64,000 bases of DNA, from contig JAUCBJ010002288.1 of assembly GCA_032718475.1 (NCBI GenBank), forward strand, positions 1 through 64,000. The letters run 5' to 3'. The stretch is from Nemertoderma westbladi (Eukaryota; Xenacoelomorpha; Nemertodermatida; Nemertodermatidae). The position numbers and the translations under genes were made by a program. The notes under the pieces were generated by a model that was not told the origin of the DNA, did not search any database, and saw only the letters and a program-made list of their open reading frames with translations. Every line of letters begins with the position of its first letter. The stretch's first letter is position 1. Shown piece by piece: positions 54,180 through 64,000 of the stretch.

Positions 54180-54680
54180 ATTTTACTGACTCCAGTAACT
54201 GATCTAGACTTTGCCGATGACTTAGGAGTACTTTCAGAATCACTAGAGGGAGCCCAACGGCTCCTCAGCTCATTAGAACAGGCTGCTTCTAGTGTTGGTC
54301 TTTTTATTAACTCCAGAAAGACCAAAATTTTGACAGTTAACTCTGAAAGTCCTCAGCAAGTCTCTGACCGGATGAGCATAAGCTCAAACAGTCAAAGGAT
54401 GGTATGCTTGAGCATGTGGACGAGTTCTGTTACCTGGGATCATGGATCCGGAAGTCAGGTGAGGACCTTCGAATACGTAAAGGAAAGGCATGGACAGCCT
54501 TGAATAGGCTTTCCAGGATTTGGAAGTCACCGAGAATTAATCGTAAACTTAATGTCCGATTATTTAGAGCAGCAGTAGTTCCAGTACTCCTCTATGGGAG
54601 TCCATGCTGGGCTCTAACTGCTGAGGACACCAAATCTCTGGATGGCACATTTGTAAAAGCTTTTGCGTCATTAACCGGTT
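54180..54680 (+). pseudogene. Non-LTR reverse transcriptase fragment
   Basis: Starts with TDLDFADDLGVLSE, which holds the FADD catalytic core, then GLFINSRKTKILTVN. After a frameshift near 54400 come VDEFCYLGSWIRKSGEDL, TALNRLSRIWKS and LFRAAVVPVLLYGSPCWAL. It resembles the LINE at 43921-46084 but is clearly diverged from it. Homology ends near SLDGTFVKAF. Only the palm-to-thumb part is present, with no tail or target duplication seen. Confidence 0.8.
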
Positions 54681-55550
54681 ATTTTCCCTTAAAGTACTCT
54701 GTAGTTGGTTTGCCAGGCATAAAAAGGCCGTGTCCTTGCTGTACTGGTGTTTTAGAGGACATAAAAGTCATTTCTTCTGTATTTGAACTGTATTTGTACT
54801 TTAGAGGACATAATCTGCAATTTCATGACGTAAAAAGCTCGATACTCTTGAAAACAGTGTCGCTACCATGACGACGGCTAACGGCTGATATTGCCACGTT
54901 GCAGCTTTCTGTATCTGCCAATAGAATTTGAGTTAGCTTTGATTTTGACCTATCACAGAGCTACTGAACTGAATTTTCCTATCTCACTGCTCTTTCTCTG
55001 TGTTGGACGGGAGCTTCGTGGAATAAGGGTAGCTGGTATTCTTATAGTTATTCTTATCAGTGTTGTTAGTGATTCTAAGCCAGGAAGAACGGCTTTAGAG
55101 TATTTTGTGCTTTTCTGCTTTAGCCTTACACTAGTAGGCTTAATTATAAGGACATATATCCTTTATCGACCTGCATAACATCCATAAATGCGGCATACCA
55201 TACCAAATCATTTATACCTTAACTTTACTGATTTTGCTGTCGGTTATTCATTATATTTGTTGATGAATTATTATATTGGAATAACGAGAAATAACCCCGA
55301 AAACCCAATATTCTTGATATACCGAAGGTAAGAGAGAAGGGTTACATATAACGATTGTGACTTATGTTAAAGTGGTTTGCAGTGAATCTAATGTTATTTG
55401 ATAGACCCTACATGATTCAGTCCGTGTTCCTTTTATATGTGACTAAAATCAGTGAAGATCGGCAGATTAGTGTGCAGTATTGTGCAGCATTGTGTATGAG
55501 TGAAACTGATAAAGAAGCATTACCTAAAGAATGCGACATATATGTGAATT
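54681..55550. other. No gene recognised
   Basis: Short open frames occur but none has recognisable motifs. The tetra- to decamer TTTTAGAGGACATAA recurs at about 54749 and 54801. Boundary with the second BEL/Pao element is unclear. Confidence 0.35.
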
Positions 55551-55957
55551 ATAACTAGGCCATATCGTTGTGAGTAGTTTAAGTCATAACTCTGTTTATA
55601 TAGATAGAGCGCCACGTCCTAAAGGAACTGTTAATATTCCCCGAAGGTGAATAATATTGTCAGAGATTATATAATACTGTCAGTCGAATAATACATTAGG
55701 CTTACATAGCAATACGATTAAGCCGTCGAAGTCAATCTCCCGGGTATATCCAACGGGTGAATGATCGCGCACAGATTGGTTTCAACTAGTGTAGTGAATC
55801 AAATACTTGTTAGAGGCTAAAGCGATTTATTATCTAGAAGACATCCTAATTTGGCGGGTTAAACTGCCAAAGGTCTGAAAGCGCGAACAATAAAGGATAT
55901 AGCTTCTTTATTGCAGTAAGCAATAAAGTTGAAAATACCGGTCAACCGGTAAACTTG

Positions 55958-56090
55958 AACCGGTACTTCTGTAGGTCAGTAGGCCCAACTGCCAGAACCG
56001 GTACTGCTGTAGGCCCGTAGGTCCAACTGCCAGAACCGGTACTTCTGTAGGTCCGTAGGCCTAACTGTCCTAACCGGTACTTCCCGTATA
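55958..56090 (+). repeat. 38-bp tandem repeat in the leader
   Basis: AACCGGTAC recurs at 55958, 55996, 56034 and 56072, a constant 38-bp spacing, with intervening TTCTGTAGGTC and GTAGGCCCAACTG sequence. Copies differ by a few substitutions. Confidence 0.85.
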
Positions 56091-56256
56091 AGTACATTAG
56101 TATTATTCGATTTGGATTATTATAGGCCGGTAGGTCTTAATAATTAATCGGGGACGCCTGGTTTTTATTGAGATTTTACTTATTTCTGTCAAGTTTTATT
56201 TGTTTGTAGGCCAGTATTGAACAGAAGACGTGTAAGCCTGATCAGATTGTACAGAC

Positions 56257-57117
56257 AATTTGTAGGCTGAGCTGTTGTCTGATTGCTGTTAGGTCTGAAC
56301 GGATTACAGTGTGTGTAGAGCACCTGTCCGATTAAGTACGGTTAGGAAGTAGGGGCAGCAAATGCTGTAAGGTAAACCCCCAGCTAAAGAATAAGTCGTA
56401 CTACTGGGTTAGAACGCATACTGCCTAATCATTTCGGAGTCTGCATGTCCTGTGGTTTATTTAGGCTTGATAGTAGTCTGCCATCGTTTAGTCTGTACTT
56501 TGTTTGTGTAAGTCTGTACAGGTAGCGTATAATATTTATTTAGATAATTTGTAGGCTGAGCTGTTGTCTGATTGCTGTTAGGTCTGAACGGATTACAGTG
56601 TGTGTAGAGCACCTGTCCGATTAAGTACGGTTAGGAAGTAGGGGCAGCAAATGCTGTAAGGTAAACCCCCAGCTAAAGAATAAGTCGTACTACTGGGTTA
56701 GAACGCATACTGCCTAATCATTTCGGAGTCTGCATGTCCTGTGGTTTATTTAGGCTTGATAGTAGTCTGCCATCGTTTAGTCTGTACTTTGTTTGTGTAA
56801 GTCTGTACAGGTAGCGTATAATATTTATTTAGATAATTTGTAGGCTGGATAATTGTCTGGCTGTTATTAGGTCTGAACGGATTGTAGTGTGTGTAGAGCC
56901 TCTGTCCGATTAAGTACGGTTAGGAAGTAGGGGCAGCAAATGCTGTAAGGTAAACCCCCAATTAAAGAATAAGTCGTACTACTGGGTTAGAACGCATACT
57001 GCCTAATCATTTCGGAGTCTGCATATACCGTAGTTTGTTTAGGCTTGATAGTAGTCTGTCGGTATTTGGTCTGCATTTTGTTTGAGTAGTTTGTACGCGT
57101 AGCGTAATATTTATTAT
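56257..57117 (+). repeat. Three tandem 289-bp repeats in the leader
   Basis: AATTTGTAGGCTG starts copies at about 56257, 56546 and 56835, each 289 bp apart. Copies one and two appear identical; copy three is diverged by roughly a tenth, e.g. CTGGATAATTGTCTGG for CTGAGCTGTTGTCTG. Each includes GTCCGATTAAGTACGG, GGGGCAGCAAATGCTG and GTCGTACTACTGGG. There are no long ORFs. Repeats of this kind in LTR or leader regions can carry promoter or packaging functions, but that is inference. Confidence 0.92.
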
Positions 57118-58433
57118 TCAGAGTTTATGCGATTATTCGCAACATTCATATTCCCCAAGTTTGTTCCTACAGTAATTGTGTTTGTTATACATACCATTAT
57201 AGTTAAATTAACCCCGGTACTACACGGGCTGCTTGGCGTAGGTAAAGACTGGTGATTTTGTGCATCGGTCACTCCAGCAGATGCCGTGGTTCTTTTAGCT
57301 GTTCAAGTATATTTAACTACTGATTATCTGTTGTACAAGTACTCGTACCTAATTTAGGGTTTAGTGTACAGTGCTTTCCGAAAGTAATTATTGTAGGCAT
57401 TATATTTGTGTTGTAAAGTGGTTGATAGGCACGTTCGATTAGCTCTATTAACTTCTAGGTAGGAACACTCCGTGATACATAACGTAGAACCTATGGCGAT
57501 ACGGCCATAGGTCGTCAGGCGGTGGTATTTTCCTATCTAGACAGCGCAGTGTATTTACTACTACGTATTATTTCAAATACCGCAGTACCCTGTCCGTTGT
57601 AATAACCAGATTCTAACCCTTTGTTAGACTGGTTTGTAGACTTCTTGTAAAATCACCCTAAAATTTCGTATTTTGTGTTTTTTGTAAATTTTTGTGTTTA
57701 TTTAGAGATTGTAATCTCAACCCGAATTGTACGTAATTTGTAGTATTAAGTAACTTAGGTAAATTAGAATTATTTGTTTTAGTGTCCTATAAGTAACACT
57801 TCACTGAAAGCGCACCGCTTTGTGTAGTGATTACTCCCCAGAAATAATAACATTTATTTCAAACATTGACAAAACCCATTAAAACGGGTATATATATATT
57901 ATAAATCAAATCTAACGATTTATAAATAGTAGGCCTACCATATAACAATTAGGTCTCAATATCAGTTGGACTACTGCTTAAATAACGGTAATAAAGTAAG
58001 TTAAAGTGACCAAGTAACCCTAAAGTTCAGAAATTCAATTATTCTAAAATAATTGATATACCGGTATTTACGATAGGCCTATTATAATATTTATATTTGT
58101 GCTGAAAGCATACCGGTATTCTGAAATTAATTCAGTTAATAACTATACTTATATATATACTACAAACTGTCAGCTGTACCGGTATTCCCGATAGGCCTAT
58201 TATATATTTATATATATTTGTGCTAAAATTATACCGGTATTCGGTGATAAACCTAGTCTGTAATAATAGTTATATATACTATAAGCATACCGGTATTCTA
58301 ATATATTATATATATATCACGCTACACTGAGTAGCAGTACCGGTAATTAATTACTAGGCTAGCAGTTAATACTGAGTTACTAGACTTACTCAGACTGTAA
58401 TACAGCAGTAGACATTCAACGGTATACATAGTC
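57118..58433. other. Leader before the gag frame
   Basis: Non-coding. Around 58060-58300 a degenerate repeat of about 115 bp carries ATACCGGTATT, CGATAGGCCTATTATA and ATATTTGTGCT twice. The last part is AT-rich with several TACCGGTA motifs. Confidence 0.5.
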
Positions 58434-61400
58434 ATGTCTGATATTCAGCAGAACCTGTCAGACAGTTTATTAGATGTAACTATCTGCGACTCAGATAGAG
58501 ACGTACAACCGTCTGGTCGTAAGTTCAGTTCACCTCCCACTGTGAGGAAGGTCATCCCTCCAGTAGTAATAACAGAACCTAGGCTAGTCCAACATCGTAG
58601 GTCTATCATAGGCACCCGAGCTCAGGTCAAGCGGGACCAAGAAGCAGCGGAACAGCAACAACCCGCTAGTCAAGAACTTATTCCTCAGCGGCTCAGCAGC
58701 TCCAGTAGTGAGGATACTGTAGAGCTGACACCCGAGCGCGGAGCAGAGATGACGGATGCGGTTTATACGGATCCCCTTCTCATCCTTCCTGCAGCCGTAC
58801 TCACTAGGTTATTGATCGCGGTGGAAGAACACCAGATCGATTGGGCGAGAAGTCAACGGTCAACTAGAGATAGTTATGCAGGATACACGAGTGAAGAACT
58901 GAAGTCTATTGTCGAGTCGCAATGGAACTTCCCCGGATCCGGACTCCCGTTTGATTTATCAGAAGCTGCCTGGGAAGACATACACCGGATGGGAGTAGCC
59001 AAGGAAACCATCGATCCAGCTGTGTGGAAGAGGTCCGCAGCCGGATACGCACAGGGATTCTTCAGCTCTATAGAGCGATTAAAAGAACAACTGTTTCATC
59101 AACCTCAAGGACCTCAAGAGCAGGGATTGCTGCTTTATCAAGTTAGAGAAAGAATTCTACGAATCAGGTTAATATTATCGGCCTTTGAGGAGGCTTCTAA
59201 ACGAAGACAAGACACGTCGTTGCAAGTTGCCGTAAAGACTTGGTTTCAACGGGTGAGTCGCCAAGTTCAAGGAACAGCTCAGTGGAAAGCTCAGCTGGAG
59301 GAGCGCTCAACCCAAGGAGAATCAACAGACGCTACTTTTTCCCAAGTGGAAAGTGAAGCGACGGCAGAGAAGCCGCATAAGAGAGATGCCATTGACATCT
59401 ATCTGTCGGACTATCAACGTTTTTTAGGTGATGACGAATTGAGAAGAAGGTTAGATGGACTTAGCCCTAATAGCGAAGGAACCAAGCTTGTGTTGGATGC
59501 CATCGATGTGGAAATGAGGGCTGCGAACCAGGCTAAATTCGATGAACAACTCCGCATCGCTAGAGAACAAGAAGAACAAGTAAGGAAAAAACGTATAGAA
59601 GACAGAAAGGCCGCAGCAAAAGCAGAGGCAGAGGCAAAAGCGGCAGCAGCAGAAGCAGAGGCAGAGGCAAAAGCGGCAGCAGCAGAAGCAGCGGCAGAGG
59701 CAAAAGCGGCAGCGGCAGAGGCAAAAGCGGCAGCAGCAGAAGCAGCGGCAGAGGCAAAAGCGGCAGCGGCAGAGGCAAAAGCGGCAGCGGTGGCGGAAGC
59801 AGAACGGAGAGCGGCTGAAGAGATCGCCCAACTGGAGTTGGAAAATCTTCAAGAGAAGCAAGACGACTTCAGTAAACAGTTAACAGCTAGTAATATGCAG
59901 ATGATGAATCGATCTACTCCCAAAAGACAGGGATATACATCATCTGAAGAAGGCGATACCACCGATACTGAAGGCAAGGGAAATAGATCTCGTCTAAGTA
60001 GACGTAAAAGAACATTCCACCGTCAGAAATTGCCTGATTTGCCTCCAGCTGTTAGAAGGCAACTAAATAACACCAACTTAGGTAGTACAGAGCCCACAGA
60101 CCAAATAATTAAAATAGAAAGACTCCCTACTATAGTAGATGAGCCTGAAATAATTAGGCCTGTTCTTGAAATCACCCCTTTGGTGATAGACACACCTGTG
60201 CTCCCTGAAACTACCTCTAAATTCCCTCTACATAGCACTAAGCTACCTGTGCCCCGTAGAACTGCCCAGGAGACAGTTCAGGTCCTGGACCCCGAGCGAA
60301 ATATTCATTATTTGTCGCCCGTTGTCCCTCGTCCGCCCGCTACAACGTTGGCGACTCCCGCTTCGGCGGTCGAATGGGTGGACGAGAGACGGCGGGGGAT
60401 AGATATCCTGCTCGGGCAGATGCAGGAGACTGTCCAGCAATTCAAGGGCACAGTAAGGGAAAGTAGACTAGAGTTGCAAGAAGTGCAGCAAAGTATTGCG
60501 CTCGAACGCGATAAATTAGTAAATACTCAAAGGGGTATACCACCACCCTCTGTAACAATGTGTCAACCTGTTAGGTCTGAAGTATCTCATGCGCAAGGTG
60601 TGGAGCCTACACGCATATATACTGCTAGCGAAGTAGAAACTCCTATAGTGAACCCTATTAAGGGTAATTATAGACCTGTTGATAATGACATTCCCTATAG
60701 AACTGATCATAATCCGAGAAATTTATATACCGATAACTCGATATTAAATAACACGATGGCCCAAGAAAGTTTTACGCGTCAAATGGCTAGAACCGAAGCC
60801 CGGCAAGCGGTGAAGGTGGGAGAGATAGTCAAATTCAATGGAGATGAGATGAAATGGTTACCTTTTAATGAATATTACAAAGATAACATACAGAACTCTG
60901 TACTATCTAATGGAGAGAAACTTAGATTCCTCATCGAGTGCTTGGAAGGATCTCCCAAGTCAATGGCTTTAAAATTTATTGGACATCCAGATGGATTAAG
61001 ACAAGTTTGGGATACACTAAACATCAGGTATGGTAATAGGACTAACATAGCTAGGTATTTATATGCGAAATTAATGGCGCCCCGAAAGTTTCTTAGCAGC
61101 GGGATTATAGAGTTTTCCGATGAGATTCAGGAGATCTGTAGACAACTAGATTGGTTAGGTAAGTCTCATGAATACCAGAATTCTATGGTTGTAGGAGCCT
61201 TAGCATCTACTTTGCCCAAGGGTGGAGTAGGTACACGCTGGGACAAGAAGGTGTTATATATGATGGAACAACAACAACGAGACCCTACCATGGCTGATCT
61301 CATGTCATTCCTGGATAGCGAGGTGAAATTACAGCTCATAAAGCAGTCCAGAGAGAAGACAGCGGAAAGTAAGGTAAGTGAGAAACCCGTTTCTAGGAGA

Positions 61401-63404
61401 AGGGTAACACCAGTATGTTATACCGACGACGGTGAAAGCCAAACTTCTCAAGGAGAGGACAGCGGGAAAGACACTGACAGATCTTATGTCAATAAAATGC
61501 CTAAAGATCAGGTAAGTAAATCCAAGTCTCGACCCAATGACAGAAGGGAACCGGTACAAAAAACCCCTCCTACGTCTCCTAAAAGAATTCAGGTGAGAAA
61601 GCCCGAGGAAAGAACAAGTGTGCACCACACAGCACATGTTAAAGTAAGTAACATCAAGCCCAAATGTGTGCTGTGCGACGGGCCCCACCGTTTAAATGCG
61701 TGTGATAAATTCCTGAGGAAATCACTAAAGGATAGACGTGAAGTCATGTGGGATAAGCGGTTGTGTTATAATTGTCTCAGACGAGGACACCAACGGCGAA
61801 CCTGTAACTCCGACGCAAGGTGTGCGAAGTGCGGCCCAAAACATCATATCTTGTTGCACACGGAATTCGAACGAAACAGCCCGAGTCAGGTAAGTGAGTC
61901 CGAACTACATGTCCAATTCAGTGATGTGAACGACACTGATCAATCTGAGATGGAAGGATTCTATACGGACGAGTTCTCCGACCAAAACGAATCCTGTTAC
62001 CTAATAAACACCACCGCAGTGTATCGAGCACTCGTGTATGAGAAAGACACAGACAGCGACCTTACCTTAACTACTTCCGATCAACAACCATCTTGGAAAG
62101 CGCCAACTTCCAATATAGGAATCCGAGAATTTCCTGTAGTCCAGTTACGGGTCCACGGACCTCAGAAGAGCTATATAGTGAACGCCCTCCTGGACTCCGG
62201 TAGCACAGGAACATTCATCGATAAAGAACTAGCCGAAGTCATCTTTGCTGGACAACCCAAGTTCCGAACCAAGCTAAACATGTCAGGGATCATGCAGGTT
62301 TGGAATTCTACTGTAGCTGCCGACTATTATATAGGTGAGTTGTCCACTCCACAGGATAAACTAGGAGAATACAGTATAAGGTCAGTAAAAATGGTGGCAA
62401 TAAAGAACTTCGCTACCACCCAAGTGGAACCTTATAATTGGGACGAAGATGATCATGCCCAACAACTTAACATCCCTAGATTCGACACCGATTATCCTGG
62501 AGTACAAATATTAATCGGTCAAAACGCGCATGAGGCGCTGGAGACATTAGAGAAACGACCTGCTCAACCGCAGCCACTACAGACCTATGCGGTAAGAACT
62601 AGAGTAGGTTGGTACCTGACTGGACCTTCCCGTAGAACGCTCAGGGAAAGACTGCTTCAAGATCGCGTCTGCCAGGTGAGTGAATGGGAAGATGATACTA
62701 GTGAGGGAGACGACCCAACTGAGGGAACACCACACTCCTCAGATAATGACAATCTTAGCTCCAATATAGATCAATGGAGATATTGCCCCAAGAAGTTTAA
62801 TCCAACTGACATCGCTTCCAGAGGAGCAACTCCTCAAGAACTGACAGATACTATAGACCGGTTAGGTGAACCCGACTTCCTGAGTAAGGAGAATGAATGG
62901 CCTCCCCATCTTACTCCGACTGAGATTAGACCAGCCAAGGGAGCGGAGAAAGTCGAACCTGAAACCCGGACGGGTGGATCGGAGTTATTTGAACCCGGGA
63001 TAGATCTGTCGGTATTACATGTTGCCAGGGACGACGCCGTGGATCTGGGCCTCCCCACCGCGAGTGGATCCTTCATGAAGATCAGAGAGAGCGATTGGAG
63101 CTCTGGAACATCAGACGTCTCTCAGGGACTCTCACCTCTCCTGCAGAGAGCGACGGACCACTATAGCTCCTGGAATCGGCTTTGTGACGCCGTCATATAC
63201 TTTGAGCGATGTTTCTATCGTCACTATTCCAGGACGAAGAGGAAACCTGGAATTGTATTCAGGATGCAGCGACTCAATCACCCAGTCGGTCGTTTGTGTT
63301 TATCGGAAGGGAATGGAGGACTCTCCGGAAACTGTGGAAGGCAAGATTCTCTTCCCACGACCACCTCCCTAATCCTTCAAACATCTAGGGACTCCATAAC
63401 GTAA
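58434..63404 (+). CDS. BEL/Pao gag-protease polyprotein lacking reverse transcriptase
   Basis: A 1656-residue uninterrupted frame from ATG. Residues about 395-465 form an Ala/Glu/Lys repeat (AEAKAAAAEA units), probably coiled-coil. Residues about 780-960 match the DUF1759 region (VKFNGDEMKWLPFNEYY, LRFLIECLEGSPK, TLNIRYGN). Zinc-binding residues follow: CVLCDGPHRLNAC near 1078 and CYNCLRRGHQRRTC (CCHC) near 1110. A retropepsin-like DUF1758 domain has the catalytic LLDSGSTGTFID near 1249. After TRVGWYLTGP (about 1390) the frame jumps, without a break, to WRYCPKKFNPTDIASRG and DFLSKENEWPP, which in family members come after reverse transcriptase and most of RNase H. YSSWNRLCDAVIYFERC, the usual segment before integrase, follows, then unrelated C-terminal sequence. 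Its long open frame contrasts with the decayed copy at 33-41 kb. Confidence 0.9.
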   Translation: MSDIQQNLSDSLLDVTICDSDRDVQPSGRKFSSPPTVRKVIPPVVITEPRLVQHRRSIIGTRAQVKRDQEAAEQQQPASQELIPQRLSSSSSEDTVELTPERGAEMTDAVYTDPLLILPAAVLTRLLIAVEEHQIDWARSQRSTRDSYAGYTSEELKSIVESQWNFPGSGLPFDLSEAAWEDIHRMGVAKETIDPAVWKRSAAGYAQGFFSSIERLKEQLFHQPQGPQEQGLLLYQVRERILRIRLILSAFEEASKRRQDTSLQVAVKTWFQRVSRQVQGTAQWKAQLEERSTQGESTDATFSQVESEATAEKPHKRDAIDIYLSDYQRFLGDDELRRRLDGLSPNSEGTKLVLDAIDVEMRAANQAKFDEQLRIAREQEEQVRKKRIEDRKAAAKAEAEAKAAAAEAEAEAKAAAAEAAAEAKAAAAEAKAAAAEAAAEAKAAAAEAKAAAVAEAERRAAEEIAQLELENLQEKQDDFSKQLTASNMQMMNRSTPKRQGYTSSEEGDTTDTEGKGNRSRLSRRKRTFHRQKLPDLPPAVRRQLNNTNLGSTEPTDQIIKIERLPTIVDEPEIIRPVLEITPLVIDTPVLPETTSKFPLHSTKLPVPRRTAQETVQVLDPERNIHYLSPVVPRPPATTLATPASAVEWVDERRRGIDILLGQMQETVQQFKGTVRESRLELQEVQQSIALERDKLVNTQRGIPPPSVTMCQPVRSEVSHAQGVEPTRIYTASEVETPIVNPIKGNYRPVDNDIPYRTDHNPRNLYTDNSILNNTMAQESFTRQMARTEARQAVKVGEIVKFNGDEMKWLPFNEYYKDNIQNSVLSNGEKLRFLIECLEGSPKSMALKFIGHPDGLRQVWDTLNIRYGNRTNIARYLYAKLMAPRKFLSSGIIEFSDEIQEICRQLDWLGKSHEYQNSMVVGALASTLPKGGVGTRWDKKVLYMMEQQQRDPTMADLMSFLDSEVKLQLIKQSREKTAESKVSEKPVSRRRVTPVCYTDDGESQTSQGEDSGKDTDRSYVNKMPKDQVSKSKSRPNDRREPVQKTPPTSPKRIQVRKPEERTSVHHTAHVKVSNIKPKCVLCDGPHRLNACDKFLRKSLKDRREVMWDKRLCYNCLRRGHQRRTCNSDARCAKCGPKHHILLHTEFERNSPSQVSESELHVQFSDVNDTDQSEMEGFYTDEFSDQNESCYLINTTAVYRALVYEKDTDSDLTLTTSDQQPSWKAPTSNIGIREFPVVQLRVHGPQKSYIVNALLDSGSTGTFIDKELAEVIFAGQPKFRTKLNMSGIMQVWNSTVAADYYIGELSTPQDKLGEYSIRSVKMVAIKNFATTQVEPYNWDEDDHAQQLNIPRFDTDYPGVQILIGQNAHEALETLEKRPAQPQPLQTYAVRTRVGWYLTGPSRRTLRERLLQDRVCQVSEWEDDTSEGDDPTEGTPHSSDNDNLSSNIDQWRYCPKKFNPTDIASRGATPQELTDTIDRLGEPDFLSKENEWPPHLTPTEIRPAKGAEKVEPETRTGGSELFEPGIDLSVLHVARDDAVDLGLPTASGSFMKIRESDWSSGTSDVSQGLSPLLQRATDHYSSWNRLCDAVIYFERCFYRHYSRTKRKPGIVFRMQRLNHPVGRLCLSEGNGGLSGNCGRQDSLPTTTSLILQTSRDSIT

Positions 63405-64000
63405 CAACATATGGAGTGGGTGTGTGACTCTATTATTTTATATTATTTTATTATTTTTATATTTATGTATGTATTACTATGTAATTCTATTATAATCGTT
63501 TTCTTTAATTTTATTCAGTAGAATGTTATTTTAGCGATTATTTAGTAGATTAGTGCAATATATATTCGCGTATATTACTTAATTACGTATATATTATATT
63601 TAATGCGACGGCAAGAAATAATTCTTTTCCTTCTTCCTTACTGTCCGTATTACATTACAAATACGTAACTACAGTAAGATGAAATGTCCGTACTTATTAA
63701 AGTACAATAAAGCCACTACTATATTCAAGTATTATTGGTAGGCAGAGTATTAGGAATGCAAAGTTCAGATCCTCGTGTCTCGGCTAAACCAAGCTCTGGG
63801 TAGACCTTGGAAACGACTTGCCTCTTCACACTGACATTGCTTCGTGCGATATTGCTCTTCTACCTTATATTAAATAATACATATAGTAGCGTGATGTCCC
63901 TATAACAGTAGCGTATAACGCAAAATAAATCTGTTAAACCCTTTGACCATCTGTAATTCTAGTCGATTAAGATATCGCGGCACCCACCGATATACTTGAA
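63405..64000. other. AT-rich region after the polyprotein
   Basis: No gene. Contains TTATTTTAT-rich sequence, AATAAA at about 63706 and 63923, and no recognisable integrase. It could include the start of a 3' LTR that continues outside the window. Confidence 0.4.

Larger units (their letters stand above)
55551..64000 (+). mobile_element. Second BEL/Pao-type element, internally deleted; limits uncertain
   Basis: The core is a long gag-protease frame at 58434-63404 with BEL/Pao domain order but no reverse transcriptase or integrase. The leader (about 55550-58430) is rich in tandem repeats, and an AT-rich 600-bp region follows the ORF to the window edge. I found no LTR pair or target duplication within the window, so the outer limits given are placeholders and the 3' end may lie outside. 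Confidence 0.55.

Noticed and set aside
59451-59861. Cys/Leu-rich ORF on the - strand
   Set aside because: It is the antisense of the Ala/Glu repeat in the gag frame.
63405-64000. A 3' LTR of the second element
   Set aside because: I could not find a matching copy upstream in the window, nor a polypurine tract, so it is not annotated.

Overview
This is nuclear DNA from an animal, very probably an invertebrate. The genes are split by spliceosomal introns, and the window holds LTR and non-LTR retrotransposons, tRNA-derived repeats, large tandem arrays and frequent AGGCCTA and CCGGTA motifs. I cannot settle the phylum from the sequence. Two host genes converge. The 3' part of a GSK-3/shaggy kinase gene lies on the + strand (coding exons 19088-19302, 22612-22805, 23206-23392, 27453-27685). 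A four-exon organic anion transporter gene (SLCO/OATP) lies on the - strand (exons 50485-49717, 49258-49097, 48095-47707, 32697-32068).

The most unusual region is 1-19087. It is an unbroken array of about 370 tandem copies of a 51-bp unit that runs off the left edge and ends exactly at the GSK3 exon. Each unit is a copy of that exon's own intron/exon junction: the last 17-18 nt of the intron, including the pyrimidine tract and AG, plus the first 33-34 nt of the exon. The array is therefore a runaway duplication of a 3' splice site. It places hundreds of candidate acceptors before one constitutive kinase exon. Because 51 = 3 x 17, the nearest 17 units are in perfect coding register with the kinase. 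The exon's 5' splice site is also duplicated, as a 22-bp tandem repeat. A second array (24051-27366, 18-bp unit) fills most of the last GSK3 intron.

The transporter's 15-kb third intron holds a 14.4-kb BEL/Pao LTR retrotransposon (32824-47258) with an intact 5-bp target duplication (GTTTC), a polypurine tract and a full 3' LTR. Only 48 bp of its 5' LTR remain and its reading frames are broken. It carries an extra downstream ORF that resembles a DEDD 3'-5' exonuclease fold. Two younger insertions are nested in it: a double-hairpin foldback element (40452-41025) and a 5'-truncated non-LTR element on the - strand (43921-46084) with a 10-bp target duplication.

From about 55.5 kb to the right edge is a second BEL/Pao-type element. 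It has a leader with 38-bp and 289-bp tandem repeats and a long open gag-protease frame (58434-63404) from which reverse transcriptase, most of RNase H and integrase are missing. The rest is intronic or intergenic DNA with degenerate dispersed repeats and several long poly-G/poly-C runs.
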